From: Clostridiaceae bacterium
GTDB taxonomy: Bacteria; Bacillota_I; Bacilli_A; Erysipelotrichales; Coprobacillaceae
DNA: 64,000 nucleotides
Direction: 5' to 3'
Assembly (NCBI GenBank): GCA_902363625.1
Contig: CABJAS010000009.1
Span: 62,001-126,000, forward strand
Part shown: positions 36,641 through 45,323 of the stretch, in pieces
Numbering within the stretch: the stretch's first letter is position 1
Layout of the letters: each line of letters opens with the position of its first letter
Notes under the pieces: model-generated
Seen by the model: the letters and a program-made list of their open reading frames with translations, nothing else
Told to the model about the DNA's origin: nothing
The model's database searches: none
Translations under genes and position numbers: made by a program

Positions 36641-37540
36641 TTATTTCCCCTTCCTTCTAATCATAGTACCTAACGGATAGGCATATTGGTAATAATCAAT
36701 CTTTGCACCATTTACACTTGAAAAACATTGTGACGGCATCAGATAATCCACATCAACGTCCAAACTGTCTCCGATCGTTTCAAATGTCATCTCTTCATTT
36801 CCGATCGTATCGCCGCATAAATAAACATTTTCAATCTTTTCATCTTTACCGCCACCACGTCTAAACTGAATCAGCTGAGAAAGACTGTTGGTTAACTCCA
36901 AGATAAAAGCCTGACTCCCATATTCAGCTAACAACCTTGATTTATGAGAAAATACATAATGTCCCCGATTAAACATATAGCTTGTTAAATCATTGCCATC
37001 AATCGTCATAATAATATAAGACTTTTCGTTTAATTCCGGAATTATGCTAGCCAATTTGATAATAGCGTTTGTCCCTACATCTACACTCTGAAGCTCAATA
37101 TTAACACTGTTAAATAAAGTGACATACGTTTCAAGAAACTCTCTTTCTACTCCAACACATAGAACTTCCACACCACTTTGATCTTCTAATTTGCTTCTTA
37201 AAATGCTGTAGTCATATAAGAATGCCTCTTGAGTATCATTAATATCTCTTAATTCATCCACAATTAATTGACGCATCTCTTGTTCTCTTGCTTTAGGCAG
37301 GATTGATACTTTCTTTAATATTTTCCCTGTACACAAGACCAGTCTTGCCTTATTTATTCCTAAACCTTTTGCTTGTGCCAAAACATGACGAACACTGTCT
37401 TCATTTAAAATAGTTCCATCAATAATAACACCTTCATCAAAAGGATAAACTCGGCATTGATTTATTTTTAAAGTTTGACGTTCATAAGTTCCTTGTACCA
37501 CCTGAATCCCACGATTCGATAAATACATAATAGTTTCCAT
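36641..37540 (-). CDS. pilM: PilM-like actin-fold pilus protein
   Basis: 299 aa. Cytoplasmic partner of PilN. An actin-like fold is suggested by the IQVVQGTYE start, the VLCTGKILKKVSILPK segment, VGTNAIIKLASI, IMTIDGNDLTSYMF and the VYLCGDT strand-turn. It is shorter than proteobacterial PilM (about 350 aa). GTAGGAGG precedes the ATG. Located between pilC and pilN in the conserved order. Confidence 0.82.
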   Translation of the reverse strand: METIMYLSNRGIQVVQGTYERQTLKINQCRVYPFDEGVIIDGTILNEDSVRHVLAQAKGLGINKARLVLCTGKILKKVSILPKAREQEMRQLIVDELRDINDTQEAFLYDYSILRSKLEDQSGVEVLCVGVEREFLETYVTLFNSVNIELQSVDVGTNAIIKLASIIPELNEKSYIIMTIDGNDLTSYMFNRGHYVFSHKSRLLAEYGSQAFILELTNSLSQLIQFRRGGGKDEKIENVYLCGDTIGNEEMTFETIGDSLDVDVDYLMPSQCFSSVNGAKIDYYQYAYPLGTMIRRKGK

Positions 37541-37551
37541 AGATTATCCTC

Positions 37552-38745
37552 CTACAATTTTCCGGCATTTTGATAGATGGAATAGATTGGCAAAATGACC
37601 GCTAAAACAACAACTAAGATAATGAGTGCTAAAACAATGATCATCAAAGGTTCCATGATTGCCACCAACTGTGTAGAAGCAACTTCTGCTTCATAATCAA
37701 AGTCATCTGCTAGTGAAGTCAAAATATCTCCCAAACGTCCACTTTCTTCTCCAACATAGATACTGCTTGTCAGCTTCGGATCAAACCCATCTATTTCACT
37801 GATTGAATTCGATAATGATGTCCCGTTTCTGACACTTCGTATGACCTGATCGAATTGACTTTCTAAATATTTATTTCCTATCGTTGAACGGGTAATCATC
37901 AACGCCGTCACGATTCCAATCCCACTGCTGTATAATGAACACAGTGTTCTTGCAAAACGGGCTGTATAAATAATACTTAACAGTCTTCCAAACTTCTTAG
38001 TTTTTAATTTTTTTCGATCCACCCATAAACGTACACTGCTCACCTGCATTAATGAACTTAAAAGTATCAAAAGAACTAAAAAGCCAATTAAAAGATAGAG
38101 CCAGTTATTCACAAAGCCTTTTGCCATTCCCATTATAAGAGTTGTAATGAATGGAACATCCACCCCTTCAAATAAATCAAAGAATTTAGGCAATACTCCA
38201 ACAAAAATGACAATCAATATGATGATTGTTACAATAACCAAAACAATAGGATAAATCATCGCACTTTGTACCTTTTTATTCAATCGATGATCTTTTTCAT
38301 ACTGTTTTGCCATCGTTAAAGCTACTTGTGCCATCTGTCCGCTCGTTTCACCTGAACGGTACATTTGAATCATCAAAGACGGAAAAGCTTTTCCCTGCAT
38401 TTCCATCGCTGAAGATAATGTTTCACCACGCTGCAGTTGAATGTAAATATCATTATAAATATGCTTTAATTTCTCTTTCGTTTCTCTTTTAATCATAATA
38501 CTAAAAATATTAATTAAGCTTAATCCAGATGACAGCATTGTTCCAATATCCCGAGAAAAGGAAGAAAGTTCATTTAGTTTCATTTTATATTCACCGGCAT
38601 TTGCACTGACTGCTTCTTTGCAGTCAATAAGATAAAGATTATCCTGACGCAGTTTTCTTGCCAGCTCCTCACGACTTTGAGCTTCCATCTCACCGCTTGT
38701 TTTTTTAGAAGCCAAATTTCGCGCTGTATATTTATATGTAGCCAT
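37552..38745 (-). CDS. pilC: PilC, pilus platform protein
   Basis: 397 aa. Polytopic inner-membrane protein of the GspF family that couples the ATPases to pilin polymerisation. It has two T2SSF domains, each with the L(S)SG-type signature (FSRDIGTMLSSGLSLINIF near 65 and FARTLCSLYSSGIGIVTAL near 270), and three membrane helices at about 165-190, 215-235 and 365-390. GGAAGAGG precedes the ATG. Confidence 0.95.
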   Translation of the reverse strand: MATYKYTARNLASKKTSGEMEAQSREELARKLRQDNLYLIDCKEAVSANAGEYKMKLNELSSFSRDIGTMLSSGLSLINIFSIMIKRETKEKLKHIYNDIYIQLQRGETLSSAMEMQGKAFPSLMIQMYRSGETSGQMAQVALTMAKQYEKDHRLNKKVQSAMIYPIVLVIVTIIILIVIFVGVLPKFFDLFEGVDVPFITTLIMGMAKGFVNNWLYLLIGFLVLLILLSSLMQVSSVRLWVDRKKLKTKKFGRLLSIIYTARFARTLCSLYSSGIGIVTALMITRSTIGNKYLESQFDQVIRSVRNGTSLSNSISEIDGFDPKLTSSIYVGEESGRLGDILTSLADDFDYEAEVASTQLVAIMEPLMIIVLALIILVVVLAVILPIYSIYQNAGKL

Positions 38746-38759
38746 ACCACACCCTCTTC

Positions 38760-39527
38760 CTATAAATGAAATAGTGATAAATACAAACGAATTATATCAT
38801 TTCCGTATAATAAAGCCATGAAAATGCCTACACTAAGATAGGGTCCAAAGGCTATATGATCTTTTCTTGAATTCTTCTTTGTCATTAATAAATAGATCGC
38901 ATAAACACCGGCTATAAGAATTCCAATAAATGCCGCTAATAAGTTATTTGCCCAGCCTAATAAAAATCCACTTGCTGCCATTAACTTAATATCACCGCCA
39001 CCAAAGCTATCTGGTATCATCAATGTCATAGCCAGCATGATTCCACTCACACTGACCATGCCAATTACTCGCGTAAGTAAATCTAACTCCGGCCAAATAA
39101 AATAGTGCAAGACAGCTAAAACAAAAAGACTGATAACCAATCCATTCGGAATTGTCATTGTATCAAAATCAATCATCGTAACTGCAAGTAAAATCATAAA
39201 TATTAAAAATGACAAAGGCGTCATCCAAGATACGCCAAAACGATAAAAACAAAATAACATCATCAGTCCGCCAAGACACTCTATTATAAATGACTGCAAG
39301 CCTATTTTTTGTTTGCAGTAACGACATTTTCCTCTTAATAGGATATAACTGATGACCGGTATCAGATCATAAGCTTTAATCGGATGCTGACAGGCATCAC
39401 AGTGACTTCGATCACTTACAATTGATTTTCCTTGTGGCACACGATCGATCACAACATTAATAAAACTTGCCACACAACTTCCTACTAAAAACAAATAAAC
39501 ACTGATAATAACTAACGCTCCGGACAT
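38760..39527 (-). CDS. pilD: PilD, prepilin peptidase
   Basis: 255 aa. Aspartyl protease/methyltransferase that cuts and methylates prepilins. The N-terminal zinc domain has CDAC and CRYC pairs. The catalytic Asp residues are in MIDFDTMTIPN and GGGDIKLMAASG (GxGD motif). Multiple membrane helices. It should process all five prepilins of this locus. GTAGGAGG precedes the ATG. Confidence 0.96.
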   Translation of the reverse strand: MSGALVIISVYLFLVGSCVASFINVVIDRVPQGKSIVSDRSHCDACQHPIKAYDLIPVISYILLRGKCRYCKQKIGLQSFIIECLGGLMMLFCFYRFGVSWMTPLSFLIFMILLAVTMIDFDTMTIPNGLVISLFVLAVLHYFIWPELDLLTRVIGMVSVSGIMLAMTLMIPDSFGGGDIKLMAASGFLLGWANNLLAAFIGILIAGVYAIYLLMTKKNSRKDHIAFGPYLSVGIFMALLYGNDIIRLYLSLFHL

Positions 39528-39556
39528 AGTTTCCTCCTACACTGCACTTATTATTT

Positions 39557-39612
39557 ATTATAGCATTTTCCACTATAATTTGTATAGTTCGACCTTTGTC
39601 AAATCGTGTCAA
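39557..39612 (-). promoter_or_regulatory. Promoter region of the pilD-to-pilT operon
   Basis: Between the pilA terminator and pilD, the minus strand has TGC-TATAAT (extended -10; TATAAT at 39562-39557) and, further upstream, two TTGACA boxes 10 bp apart (39612-39607 and 39602-39597), the second 19 bp from a TATAGT. At least one internal promoter is likely, so assembly genes need not depend on pilA readthrough. Confidence 0.5.
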
Positions 39613-39635
39613 ATTTGTCCTATCTACCATGTAAA

Positions 39636-39666
39636 ATAAAAAATACCGGGATCTATTCCCCGATAT
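39636..39666 (-). terminator. Terminator after pilA
   Basis: Minus strand ATATCGGG pairs with CCCGGTAT (8 bp, one G-U), followed by TTTTTT. It lies six bases after the pilA stop. It would give high pilin mRNA relative to the machinery genes. Confidence 0.85.
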
Positions 39667-39671
39667 CTTTA

Positions 39672-40088
39672 TTAAGCTTTACTTATAATTTTAATTTCTT
39701 TGTTTGGATCAATTTCTGCTGTAATTTTTTTACTATTACTAGTAAACTCAACATTATATTTAGTACCATTTAATGTAACCTTAACATCTGTAATTTTGCT
39801 TGATCCTGTTGCTGTATCCTTAATCTTCTCTTCTGCAGTTTTAGAAATCACAGTATAATCAGAGTTTTCAACATTTTGAGCTCTATCTTTGGCTTCCTCT
39901 GCCTGCACAACTAAATAAATCGCACGTGCTTCTGATACATAACGTGCATCATTGGCATCTTCAATATATCCTGTTACAACAGGAACTGTGATAGCAGCTA
40001 AGATCGCGATAATCACAAGCACAACTACTAATTCAATTAAAGTAAATCCTTTTTTATTTTTCTTCAATTGTTTAATCTTATTTAATAT
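39672..40088 (-). CDS. pilA: PilA, major type IV pilin (probable ATA start)
   Basis: 138 aa from the chosen start. Signal KKNKKG/FTLIELVVVLVI is followed by the pilin helix and a small domain of about 75 residues rich in Thr, Lys and Asp, ending without a disulfide loop. No ATG or GTG fits: the first usual codon in frame is TTG at 40067, 28 nt from the SD, while GGAGGAG (40102-40096) sits seven bases before an in-frame ATA at 40088, giving leader MLNKIKQLKKNKKG (with Met for ATA). MLNK is also the start of the neighbouring pseudopilin. It is the first gene of the locus, with a promoter at 40132 and its own terminator. Confidence 0.85.
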   Translation of the reverse strand: MLNKIKQLKKNKKGFTLIELVVVLVIIAILAAITVPVVTGYIEDANDARYVSEARAIYLVVQAEEAKDRAQNVENSDYTVISKTAEEKIKDTATGSSKITDVKVTLNGTKYNVEFTSNSKKITAEIDPNKEIKIISKA

Positions 40089-40131
40089 CTTTTATCTCCT
40101 CCATACGTTTATTTAACGTCCCTTTATAAAT

Positions 40132-40137
40132 AGTATA
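40132..40137 (-). promoter_or_regulatory. Candidate -10 of the pilA promoter
   Basis: Minus-strand TATACT preceded by TG (TGTATACT), about 44 nt upstream of the ATA start. The -35 is not clear, which may point to an activator. Confidence 0.45.
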
Positions 40138-40355
40138 CATAAAACCAATAAAAAAGAAATAGTTTTGACCAAAAATCACAGAAAATTACTTAAAAATGTT
40201 ACATTAATTAGCTGATTTCACTAGTATAAATCAATATTATAGATATTTCTTGTCTTTGGTTCTAATAAACATATTAAATACTCGAATAACTACTTATTTT
40301 GTTATGTTTATAGTATAATCTTATTAACAAAATCTCGAGGAGTGTGATCGATAAA

Positions 40356-41510
40356 ATGGATTATAAAAAGATAGATAAATTGATAATGAAATATCTTATT
40401 ATCATTGTCTTATTAATACTAGCTGTAACAAATATGAAATTTATTATAAGCTCAATCAGTTTAGTATTTACCGCTTTTGCAAATATCATTTTAGCGGCGA
40501 TGATTGCCTATGTTATTAATATTATCATGAGCCGAATTGAAAAGCTCATTGTGAAAACAGACCGACCTTTTCTTATTAAAAGAAAACGTATCTTTGGTGT
40601 GGTTTTGTCATTAGTAACAATAGTATTGATTTTTTATCTATTAATTAATCTTATTGTTCCGGAATTTTTAAAGGCAGTAACCGTCCTCATTGAAACCATT
40701 CCTACATACGCTGAACAGCTAAGAGTATTTTTAATTGATGCATTTGAGAATATGCCGGATATATCTCAGTATTTAAATAATCTTCAACTAAACTGGAAAG
40801 GGATCGTTGATAACTTCCTAGCAATTGCCGGAAACGGTTTAGGCAGTGTTCTAGGTACGACATTCAATATCGTGAGTTCAATTATGGGCAGTCTCTTCAA
40901 TTTGCTGTTGATTATCGTTTTTGCCATTTACTTATTGATAGATAAAGATCGCTTTATCCATCTTTACTATCGTCTTACCGCCCTATATCTGAGTGATGAT
41001 CAACGCAAAAAGATCGGTGTTGTATTAAAAGTGACACATCAATCCTTCAGTTCCTTTATTGGCGGACAGTGCATTGAAGCCGCTATTCTCGGTTCCTTAT
41101 GTGCATTAGGAATGATGATTCTGCAAATGCCTTATGCAATCATGATTGGGACACTCGTAGGTACAATCAATATCATTCCTATTATCGGGGCTTACATTGG
41201 TGGTGCAATTGGGGTATTTATGGTATTTACAGTCAGCCCAATGCAAGCTTTAGCCTTTCTGGTTTACCTCATTATCCTCCAGCAGTTTGAAAGTAATGTT
41301 ATTTATCCGCGTGTAGTCGGAAATTCAGTCGGCTTACCGGGCATTTACGTTTTAGCTTCGGTTATCGTATTTGGTGCAGTTGCCGGAATACCAGGCATGT
41401 TTTTAGGAATTCCAACAGTAGCCAGTCTCTACAAGCTATTAAGAATGCATATCATAAAAAAGGAAAATGCCTTGAACCCAACAAAAGAAATTAAAGAGAA
41501 TATAGAATAA
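40356..41510 (+). CDS. AI-2E family (UPF0118) membrane transporter
   Basis: 384 aa. Polytopic membrane protein of the AI-2 exporter family (YdgG/TqsA-like); some members move autoinducer-2 and others ions, so the substrate is open. Eight or so hydrophobic segments are visible, with the typical long soluble stretch (about 95-155) and the late motif GTINIIPIIGAYIGGAIG then QQFESNVIYPRVVGNSVGLPG. The GTG at 40344 lies one base from the SD; the ATG at 40356 gives better spacing from GAGGAGTGTGATC. It is divergent from pilA and ends at a strong terminator. Confidence 0.9.
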   Translation: MDYKKIDKLIMKYLIIIVLLILAVTNMKFIISSISLVFTAFANIILAAMIAYVINIIMSRIEKLIVKTDRPFLIKRKRIFGVVLSLVTIVLIFYLLINLIVPEFLKAVTVLIETIPTYAEQLRVFLIDAFENMPDISQYLNNLQLNWKGIVDNFLAIAGNGLGSVLGTTFNIVSSIMGSLFNLLLIIVFAIYLLIDKDRFIHLYYRLTALYLSDDQRKKIGVVLKVTHQSFSSFIGGQCIEAAILGSLCALGMMILQMPYAIMIGTLVGTINIIPIIGAYIGGAIGVFMVFTVSPMQALAFLVYLIILQQFESNVIYPRVVGNSVGLPGIYVLASVIVFGAVAGIPGMFLGIPTVASLYKLLRMHIIKKENALNPTKEIKENIE

Positions 41511-41530
41511 GGGAACGCTCGTTCCCTTTT
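41509..41530 (+). terminator. Terminator of the AI-2E transporter gene
   Basis: AAGGGAAC (41509-41516), loop GCTC, GTTCCCTT (41521-41528), then TT. It is shared by the convergent DsrE-like gene. Confidence 0.85.
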
Positions 41531-41532
41531 AA

Positions 41533-41874
41533 TTATGGCTTGATATAGGCAAATCCTTCATTTTGCTTGATAACTAATTCAACTACCCCTGCCGGGACTG
41601 CTGTAATTCGATCGATCAGATCATCTTTAACAATTTTTTGTGCATTTAAGGCATTCTGACATGCCGCAATAACTACTCCATCTTCAAGGAGTTCATGAAT
41701 TGTGGATTCCCATTCGCTTTCTCTTTTCAGCTTTAACACAGCGACACTATTTGCTAAGATTTCAATTTCAAATACTATCTGATTTTCTTTACCATAGTTT
41801 AGCATATTGCGAACATTACCAAGACATAGCTGCCATTTTTCATTTTCATCTACATGATAAATTACTTTCATCAT
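41533..41874 (-). CDS. DsrE/DsrF-like small protein
   Basis: 113 aa. The fold pattern (MKVIYHVDENEKWQLCLGNVRN, IVFEIEILANSVAV, GVVIAACQNALNAQ, VPAGVVELVIKQNEGFAYIKP) matches the DsrE/DsrF superfamily, whose members bind or relay sulfur in the cytoplasm. The Cys in IAACQNAL sits where sulfur-carrier members have one. The start at 41874 gives GGAGG with seven-base spacing; other ATG codons at 41880 and 41871 are close alternatives. It stands alone, next to a thiol-redox operon on the other strand. Confidence 0.75.
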   Translation of the reverse strand: MMKVIYHVDENEKWQLCLGNVRNMLNYGKENQIVFEIEILANSVAVLKLKRESEWESTIHELLEDGVVIAACQNALNAQKIVKDDLIDRITAVPAGVVELVIKQNEGFAYIKP

Positions 41875-41935
41875 CTTCATCCCTCCATTATTTTTATTAT
41901 ATCATAATTATTCAGCAGTAACATAATTTTAAAAT

Positions 41936-41962
41936 AAGTAACTTTATTTATTCAAGTTACTT
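41936..41962. promoter_or_regulatory. Candidate HxlR operator
   Basis: AAGTAACTT (41936-41944) and AAGTTACTT (41954-41962) form a perfect 9-bp inverted repeat with a 9-bp spacer. The right arm overlaps the -35 box of the redox operon promoter. HxlR-type regulators bind inverted repeats of this size, and one is encoded in the operon. Confidence 0.6.
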
Positions 41963-41989
41963 TACAAAGTTAATTCATAGTGTTATAGT
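41961..41989 (+). promoter_or_regulatory. Promoter of the thiol-redox operon
   Basis: TTTACA (41961-41966), a 17-bp spacer ending in TGT, and TATAGT (41984-41989), giving an extended -10. It lies about 30 nt before the first ATG, which has AAAGGAGG. Confidence 0.75.
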
Positions 41990-42020
41990 GAGAATGTAAT
42001 CAAAAGGAGGAAATAAAATT

Positions 42021-43352
42021 ATGAAAACATATGATGCAATTATCATTGGTTTTGGCAAGGGAGGAAAAACACTAGCCGGGGAACTGGCAAAGCGCGGACA
42101 AACGGTTGCCATGATTGAAAAGTCTAATAAGATGTATGGCGGAACATGTATTAATGTTGGCTGTATTCCATCAAAATCACTGATTATTCAAGCGGGACAA
42201 ACAGACTATTCAGAAGCCGTTAAAAATAAAGAAGCTTTAGTTGCAAAACTTCGTCAAAAGAATTTCGATAAATTAGATCAACTTGATAATATTACTATTT
42301 ACACTGCAAAAGCGACATTTAAAAACAGTCATGAAGTGCATATTCAAAATGAAGAAATGGAAAATACCCTTTATGGGGAACGTATCTTTATTAACACAGG
42401 TGCTACTCCTGTCATCCCAAATATTGAAGGAATTTTAGATACACGCTATATCTACACCAGTGAAGAAATGATGAGTTTAGAAAAATTGCCTAAACGCTTA
42501 GCGATCATCGGCGGTGGTTATATCGGTCTTGAATTCAGCAGCATGTATGCCCGCTATCAAAGTGATGTGACTGTCTTTGAGTTTGGCAGCCGTCTTGTTC
42601 AAAGAGAAGATGAAGATGTTGCTAAGGAAATTCAAAAGGTACTTGAAAATCAAGGCGTACACTTTCATTTTAACGCGAGTGTAATCCGTGTAGAAAATAT
42701 TGGTGACACTGTACGCATTACTTATCAGGATCAGCAAGGAAATAAAAGAGAAGAAACGTTTGACGGTGTATTGCTGGCAACCGGACGCAAAGCTAATACT
42801 CATGATTTAGGTTTAGAAAATACGGATATTCAATTAGATTCCTGTGGGAATATTATTGTCAACGAACATCTTCAAACTCATGAAGACCATATCTATGCAA
42901 TGGGCGATGTCAAAGGAGGATTACAGTTTACGTATATCTCACTAGACGATTATCGCATTGTAAAAGATCATTTATTCGGTGAAGGAAAACGCACCACTAA
43001 AAACCGTGGAAATGTTGCTTACTCGGTCTTTATTTCACCTACCTTTTCCCGTGTCGGATTAAGTCAGCAGGAAGCAATCGAAGCCGGATATGATATAAAA
43101 ATTGCACATCTGCCTGCCGCTGCTATTCCAAGAGCCAATGTTATTTCTCAGCCTAATGGTATATTGAAAGCGATTATTGATCAAAGTTCCGATAAGATCT
43201 TAGGCTGTGTCCTATTCTGTGCAGAATCTGAAGAAATGATTAATTTTGTAGCGTTAGCTATGGACCTTGGACTGCCTTATCAACAAGTGAGAGATCATAT
43301 CTTTACTCACCCTACTATGTCAGAAGCATTGAATGATTTATTTACAATTTAA
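42021..43352 (+). CDS. FAD-dependent pyridine nucleotide-disulfide oxidoreductase (RclA/MerA-like)
   Basis: 443 aa. Flavoprotein transferring electrons from NAD(P)H through a redox-active disulfide. FAD-binding motif at 4-12 (YDAIIIGFG), redox pair Cys43-x4-Cys48 in GGTCINVGCIPSK, second nucleotide-binding GGGYIGLEFSS near 165, ATGRKANT, and C-terminal HPTMSEALNDLF. A C-terminal Cys pair of mercuric reductase and the His-Pro-Thr dimer motif differ: HPT is present, no vicinal Cys. It resembles RclA-type or unassigned disulfide reductases. It heads an operon with thioredoxin, CcdA-TlpA, HxlR and SDR genes, so it may feed electrons to the adjacent thioredoxin. Confidence 0.88.
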   Translation: MKTYDAIIIGFGKGGKTLAGELAKRGQTVAMIEKSNKMYGGTCINVGCIPSKSLIIQAGQTDYSEAVKNKEALVAKLRQKNFDKLDQLDNITIYTAKATFKNSHEVHIQNEEMENTLYGERIFINTGATPVIPNIEGILDTRYIYTSEEMMSLEKLPKRLAIIGGGYIGLEFSSMYARYQSDVTVFEFGSRLVQREDEDVAKEIQKVLENQGVHFHFNASVIRVENIGDTVRITYQDQQGNKREETFDGVLLATGRKANTHDLGLENTDIQLDSCGNIIVNEHLQTHEDHIYAMGDVKGGLQFTYISLDDYRIVKDHLFGEGKRTTKNRGNVAYSVFISPTFSRVGLSQQEAIEAGYDIKIAHLPAAAIPRANVISQPNGILKAIIDQSSDKILGCVLFCAESEEMINFVALAMDLGLPYQQVRDHIFTHPTMSEALNDLFTI

Positions 43353-43366
43353 AGGAGAAAAATCAT

Positions 43367-43681
43367 ATGTCAAATGTTATATACCCAAATGAATTAGAAT
43401 TTGATGAAATCATCGCTAAAAATGAAACTGTGTTTGTAGATTTTTTTGCGGCATGGTGCGGACCCTGTAAAATGTTAGCACCGCATATTGAAAAATTAGC
43501 AAATGAATACAGCCAAAAATTTCCTGTATTAAAAGTAGATATTGATCAGCAGCTCTCTTTAGCTACGCGTTATGGCATTCAAACGATTCCAACACTGGTT
43601 ATCTTTAAAAATGGGCAAGTTCATCATCAGTCGGTCGGTTTCCAATCTTATGATCAATTAAAAAAATTATTGGAATATTAA
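43367..43681 (+). CDS. Thioredoxin
   Basis: 104 aa, normal length. Active site WCGPC (Cys31, Cys34) after the VDFFAAW strand; cis-Pro in IPTLVIF. AAAGGAG lies before the ATG, 14 nt after the reductase gene. It likely passes electrons from the flavoprotein to the membrane protein encoded next, replacing or supplementing the usual thioredoxin reductase route. Confidence 0.93.
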   Translation: MSNVIYPNELEFDEIIAKNETVFVDFFAAWCGPCKMLAPHIEKLANEYSQKFPVLKVDIDQQLSLATRYGIQTIPTLVIFKNGQVHHQSVGFQSYDQLKKLLEY

Positions 43682-43684
43682 TCT

Positions 43685-44851
43685 ATGACAGTTCATAACA
43701 TGAGTTTCCTGCTTGTTTTTATAGAAGGGCTTTTATCCTTCCTATCTCCCTGTGTCCTACCTTTGCTTCCCGTTTATATGGGATATCTGAGCGGACAGAT
43801 CGATAATGAAAACCCACATGCCCAGCGAAAGATTTTGGTATTAACCTTATGCTTTATTATCGGAATCTTCTCCGCTTTGCTTTTATTAAATACAGGAATT
43901 AATATTTTCAGTCAGTTCTTTAAAGAACACATGACATTTATTATTCGTGCAGGTGGAGTACTGATTATTTTATTGGGCATTCACCAGCTAGGTATCATTA
44001 AATTCAATACTTTAGAAAAAACTTTCCGTATTCAAGTCAAAAAGAAAAATATTCCCACTTATCTATTTGCTTTTGGTCTCGGCTTTGCCTTTAGCTTTTC
44101 ATGGACACCTTGTATTGGTCCCGCTCTATCGGGCATACTACTTCTAGCTAACAGCTCACAAAGCTTTTTAATGAGCAATCTATTGATGCTGACGTATGCT
44201 TTAGGATTGACGATTCCTTTTCTTATTCTGGGAATCTTCACCAACAAAGCCCTGCACTGGTTCTCTAAATACAAGCGCTTTGTCAACTATAGCGTTAAAA
44301 TAGGAGCTGTCATACTGATTTTGATTGGAATCATGATGTTTACCGGAAAAGGCAACAGCATCAGCAATTATGTAAGTCCCATTGCCCAAAATGAAACAGC
44401 AAAAGAAGACAAAGAAGATACCAAAAATCCACCCCTTACTTTTGCTCTCTATGATCAGAATGAACAGCTGGTAAGTTTTGAAGACTATCGTGGGAAAATT
44501 ATCTTTTTAAACTTTTGGGCAACTTGGTGTCCGCCCTGTGTGGCAGAGCTTGGGCATATTCAAGAATTATCTGAGCAATATAAAGAGAGCGACGATGTCG
44601 TTATATTAACCACCGTTCTTCCGGGAGATCGAGGTGTATCAAAACACGATATCCTTGATTTTATAGAAGAAAATGAGTATACTATGCCCGTATTATTTGA
44701 TGATGGTACAATGTTTGGATACTTTGGCATCAATAGTTTTCCAACAACTCTGATGATTAATAGAGATGGAACACCGTATGGTTATGCCAAAGGGCAGCTG
44801 ACAAAGGAAATGATGGAAAAGCTCATCAGCCAAACTTTAGCCATCAATTAA
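43685..44851 (+). CDS. CcdA-like membrane electron carrier fused to a TlpA thioredoxin domain
   Basis: 388 aa. Residues 1-225 are a CcdA/DsbD core with six membrane segments and the Cys pair in LSPCVLPLLP and WTPCIGPALSG, which carry electrons across the membrane. A short linker follows, then an extracytoplasmic TlpA/AhpC-TSA domain (about 245-388) with WCPPC and the cis-Pro IPT-equivalent SFPTTLMI. Together it moves reducing power from cytoplasmic thioredoxin to proteins outside the membrane in one polypeptide. It starts 3 nt after trx with a weak SD, so coupling is likely. Confidence 0.92.
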   Translation: MTVHNMSFLLVFIEGLLSFLSPCVLPLLPVYMGYLSGQIDNENPHAQRKILVLTLCFIIGIFSALLLLNTGINIFSQFFKEHMTFIIRAGGVLIILLGIHQLGIIKFNTLEKTFRIQVKKKNIPTYLFAFGLGFAFSFSWTPCIGPALSGILLLANSSQSFLMSNLLMLTYALGLTIPFLILGIFTNKALHWFSKYKRFVNYSVKIGAVILILIGIMMFTGKGNSISNYVSPIAQNETAKEDKEDTKNPPLTFALYDQNEQLVSFEDYRGKIIFLNFWATWCPPCVAELGHIQELSEQYKESDDVVILTTVLPGDRGVSKHDILDFIEENEYTMPVLFDDGTMFGYFGINSFPTTLMINRDGTPYGYAKGQLTKEMMEKLISQTLAIN

Positions 44852-44879
44852 AAAATGAAAGAGAAGGAGCTGTATTTTG

Positions 44880-45302
44880 ATGAAAAAACAATATGATCTG
44901 CCATGCAATATTGCTCAAAGCTTAAACTTAATCGGAGATAAATGGACCCTGTTAATACTTCATGCCATTAAAGGCGGTGCCCATTCCTACAAGGAAATCA
45001 GCGAAGCTCTGCCGGGAATCCCTACCAATTTATTAAGCAAACGATTAAAAGATCTTTGTAATGAGGAATTGCTTGACTGTCATCTTTATTCACAGCATCC
45101 TCCTCGTTACCAATATGATTTAACAAAAAGCAGCAAAGATCTCGATGATGTATATAATGCTATTTTAATTTGGGGAGATAAGCATCTTGATAAAAGCTTT
45201 AAATGCCTGAAACATAACGGGGCTTCTGTACGAATTGCCTATATCAACGAAGAAACCGGTGAAATCTTAACTGCAGAAGATTTATGTGTAGAAAACCACT
45301 AA
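44880..45302 (+). CDS. HxlR-family transcriptional regulator
   Basis: 140 aa. Winged helix regulator: IAQSLNLIGDKWTLLILHAI, recognition region SEALPGIPTNLLSKRLKDL, and wing HPPRYQYDLTKSS. Cys9 (DLPCNIAQ) is at the position of the redox-sensing Cys in YodB/HypR-type members, so it may sense quinones, aldehydes or oxidants. Further Cys residues lie at the C-terminus. A TTG just before the ATG is possible but the ATG at 44880 is preferred. It is inside the operon it probably controls through the dyad at 41936-41962. Confidence 0.9.
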   Translation: MKKQYDLPCNIAQSLNLIGDKWTLLILHAIKGGAHSYKEISEALPGIPTNLLSKRLKDLCNEELLDCHLYSQHPPRYQYDLTKSSKDLDDVYNAILIWGDKHLDKSFKCLKHNGASVRIAYINEETGEILTAEDLCVENH

Positions 45303-45323
45303 ACCAATGAAAGAGGAAGATTT

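Noticed and set aside
40089..40355. Possible c-di-GMP riboswitch before pilA
   Set aside because: The region is AT-rich with no GEMM-like conserved core that I can see; only promoter elements are supported.
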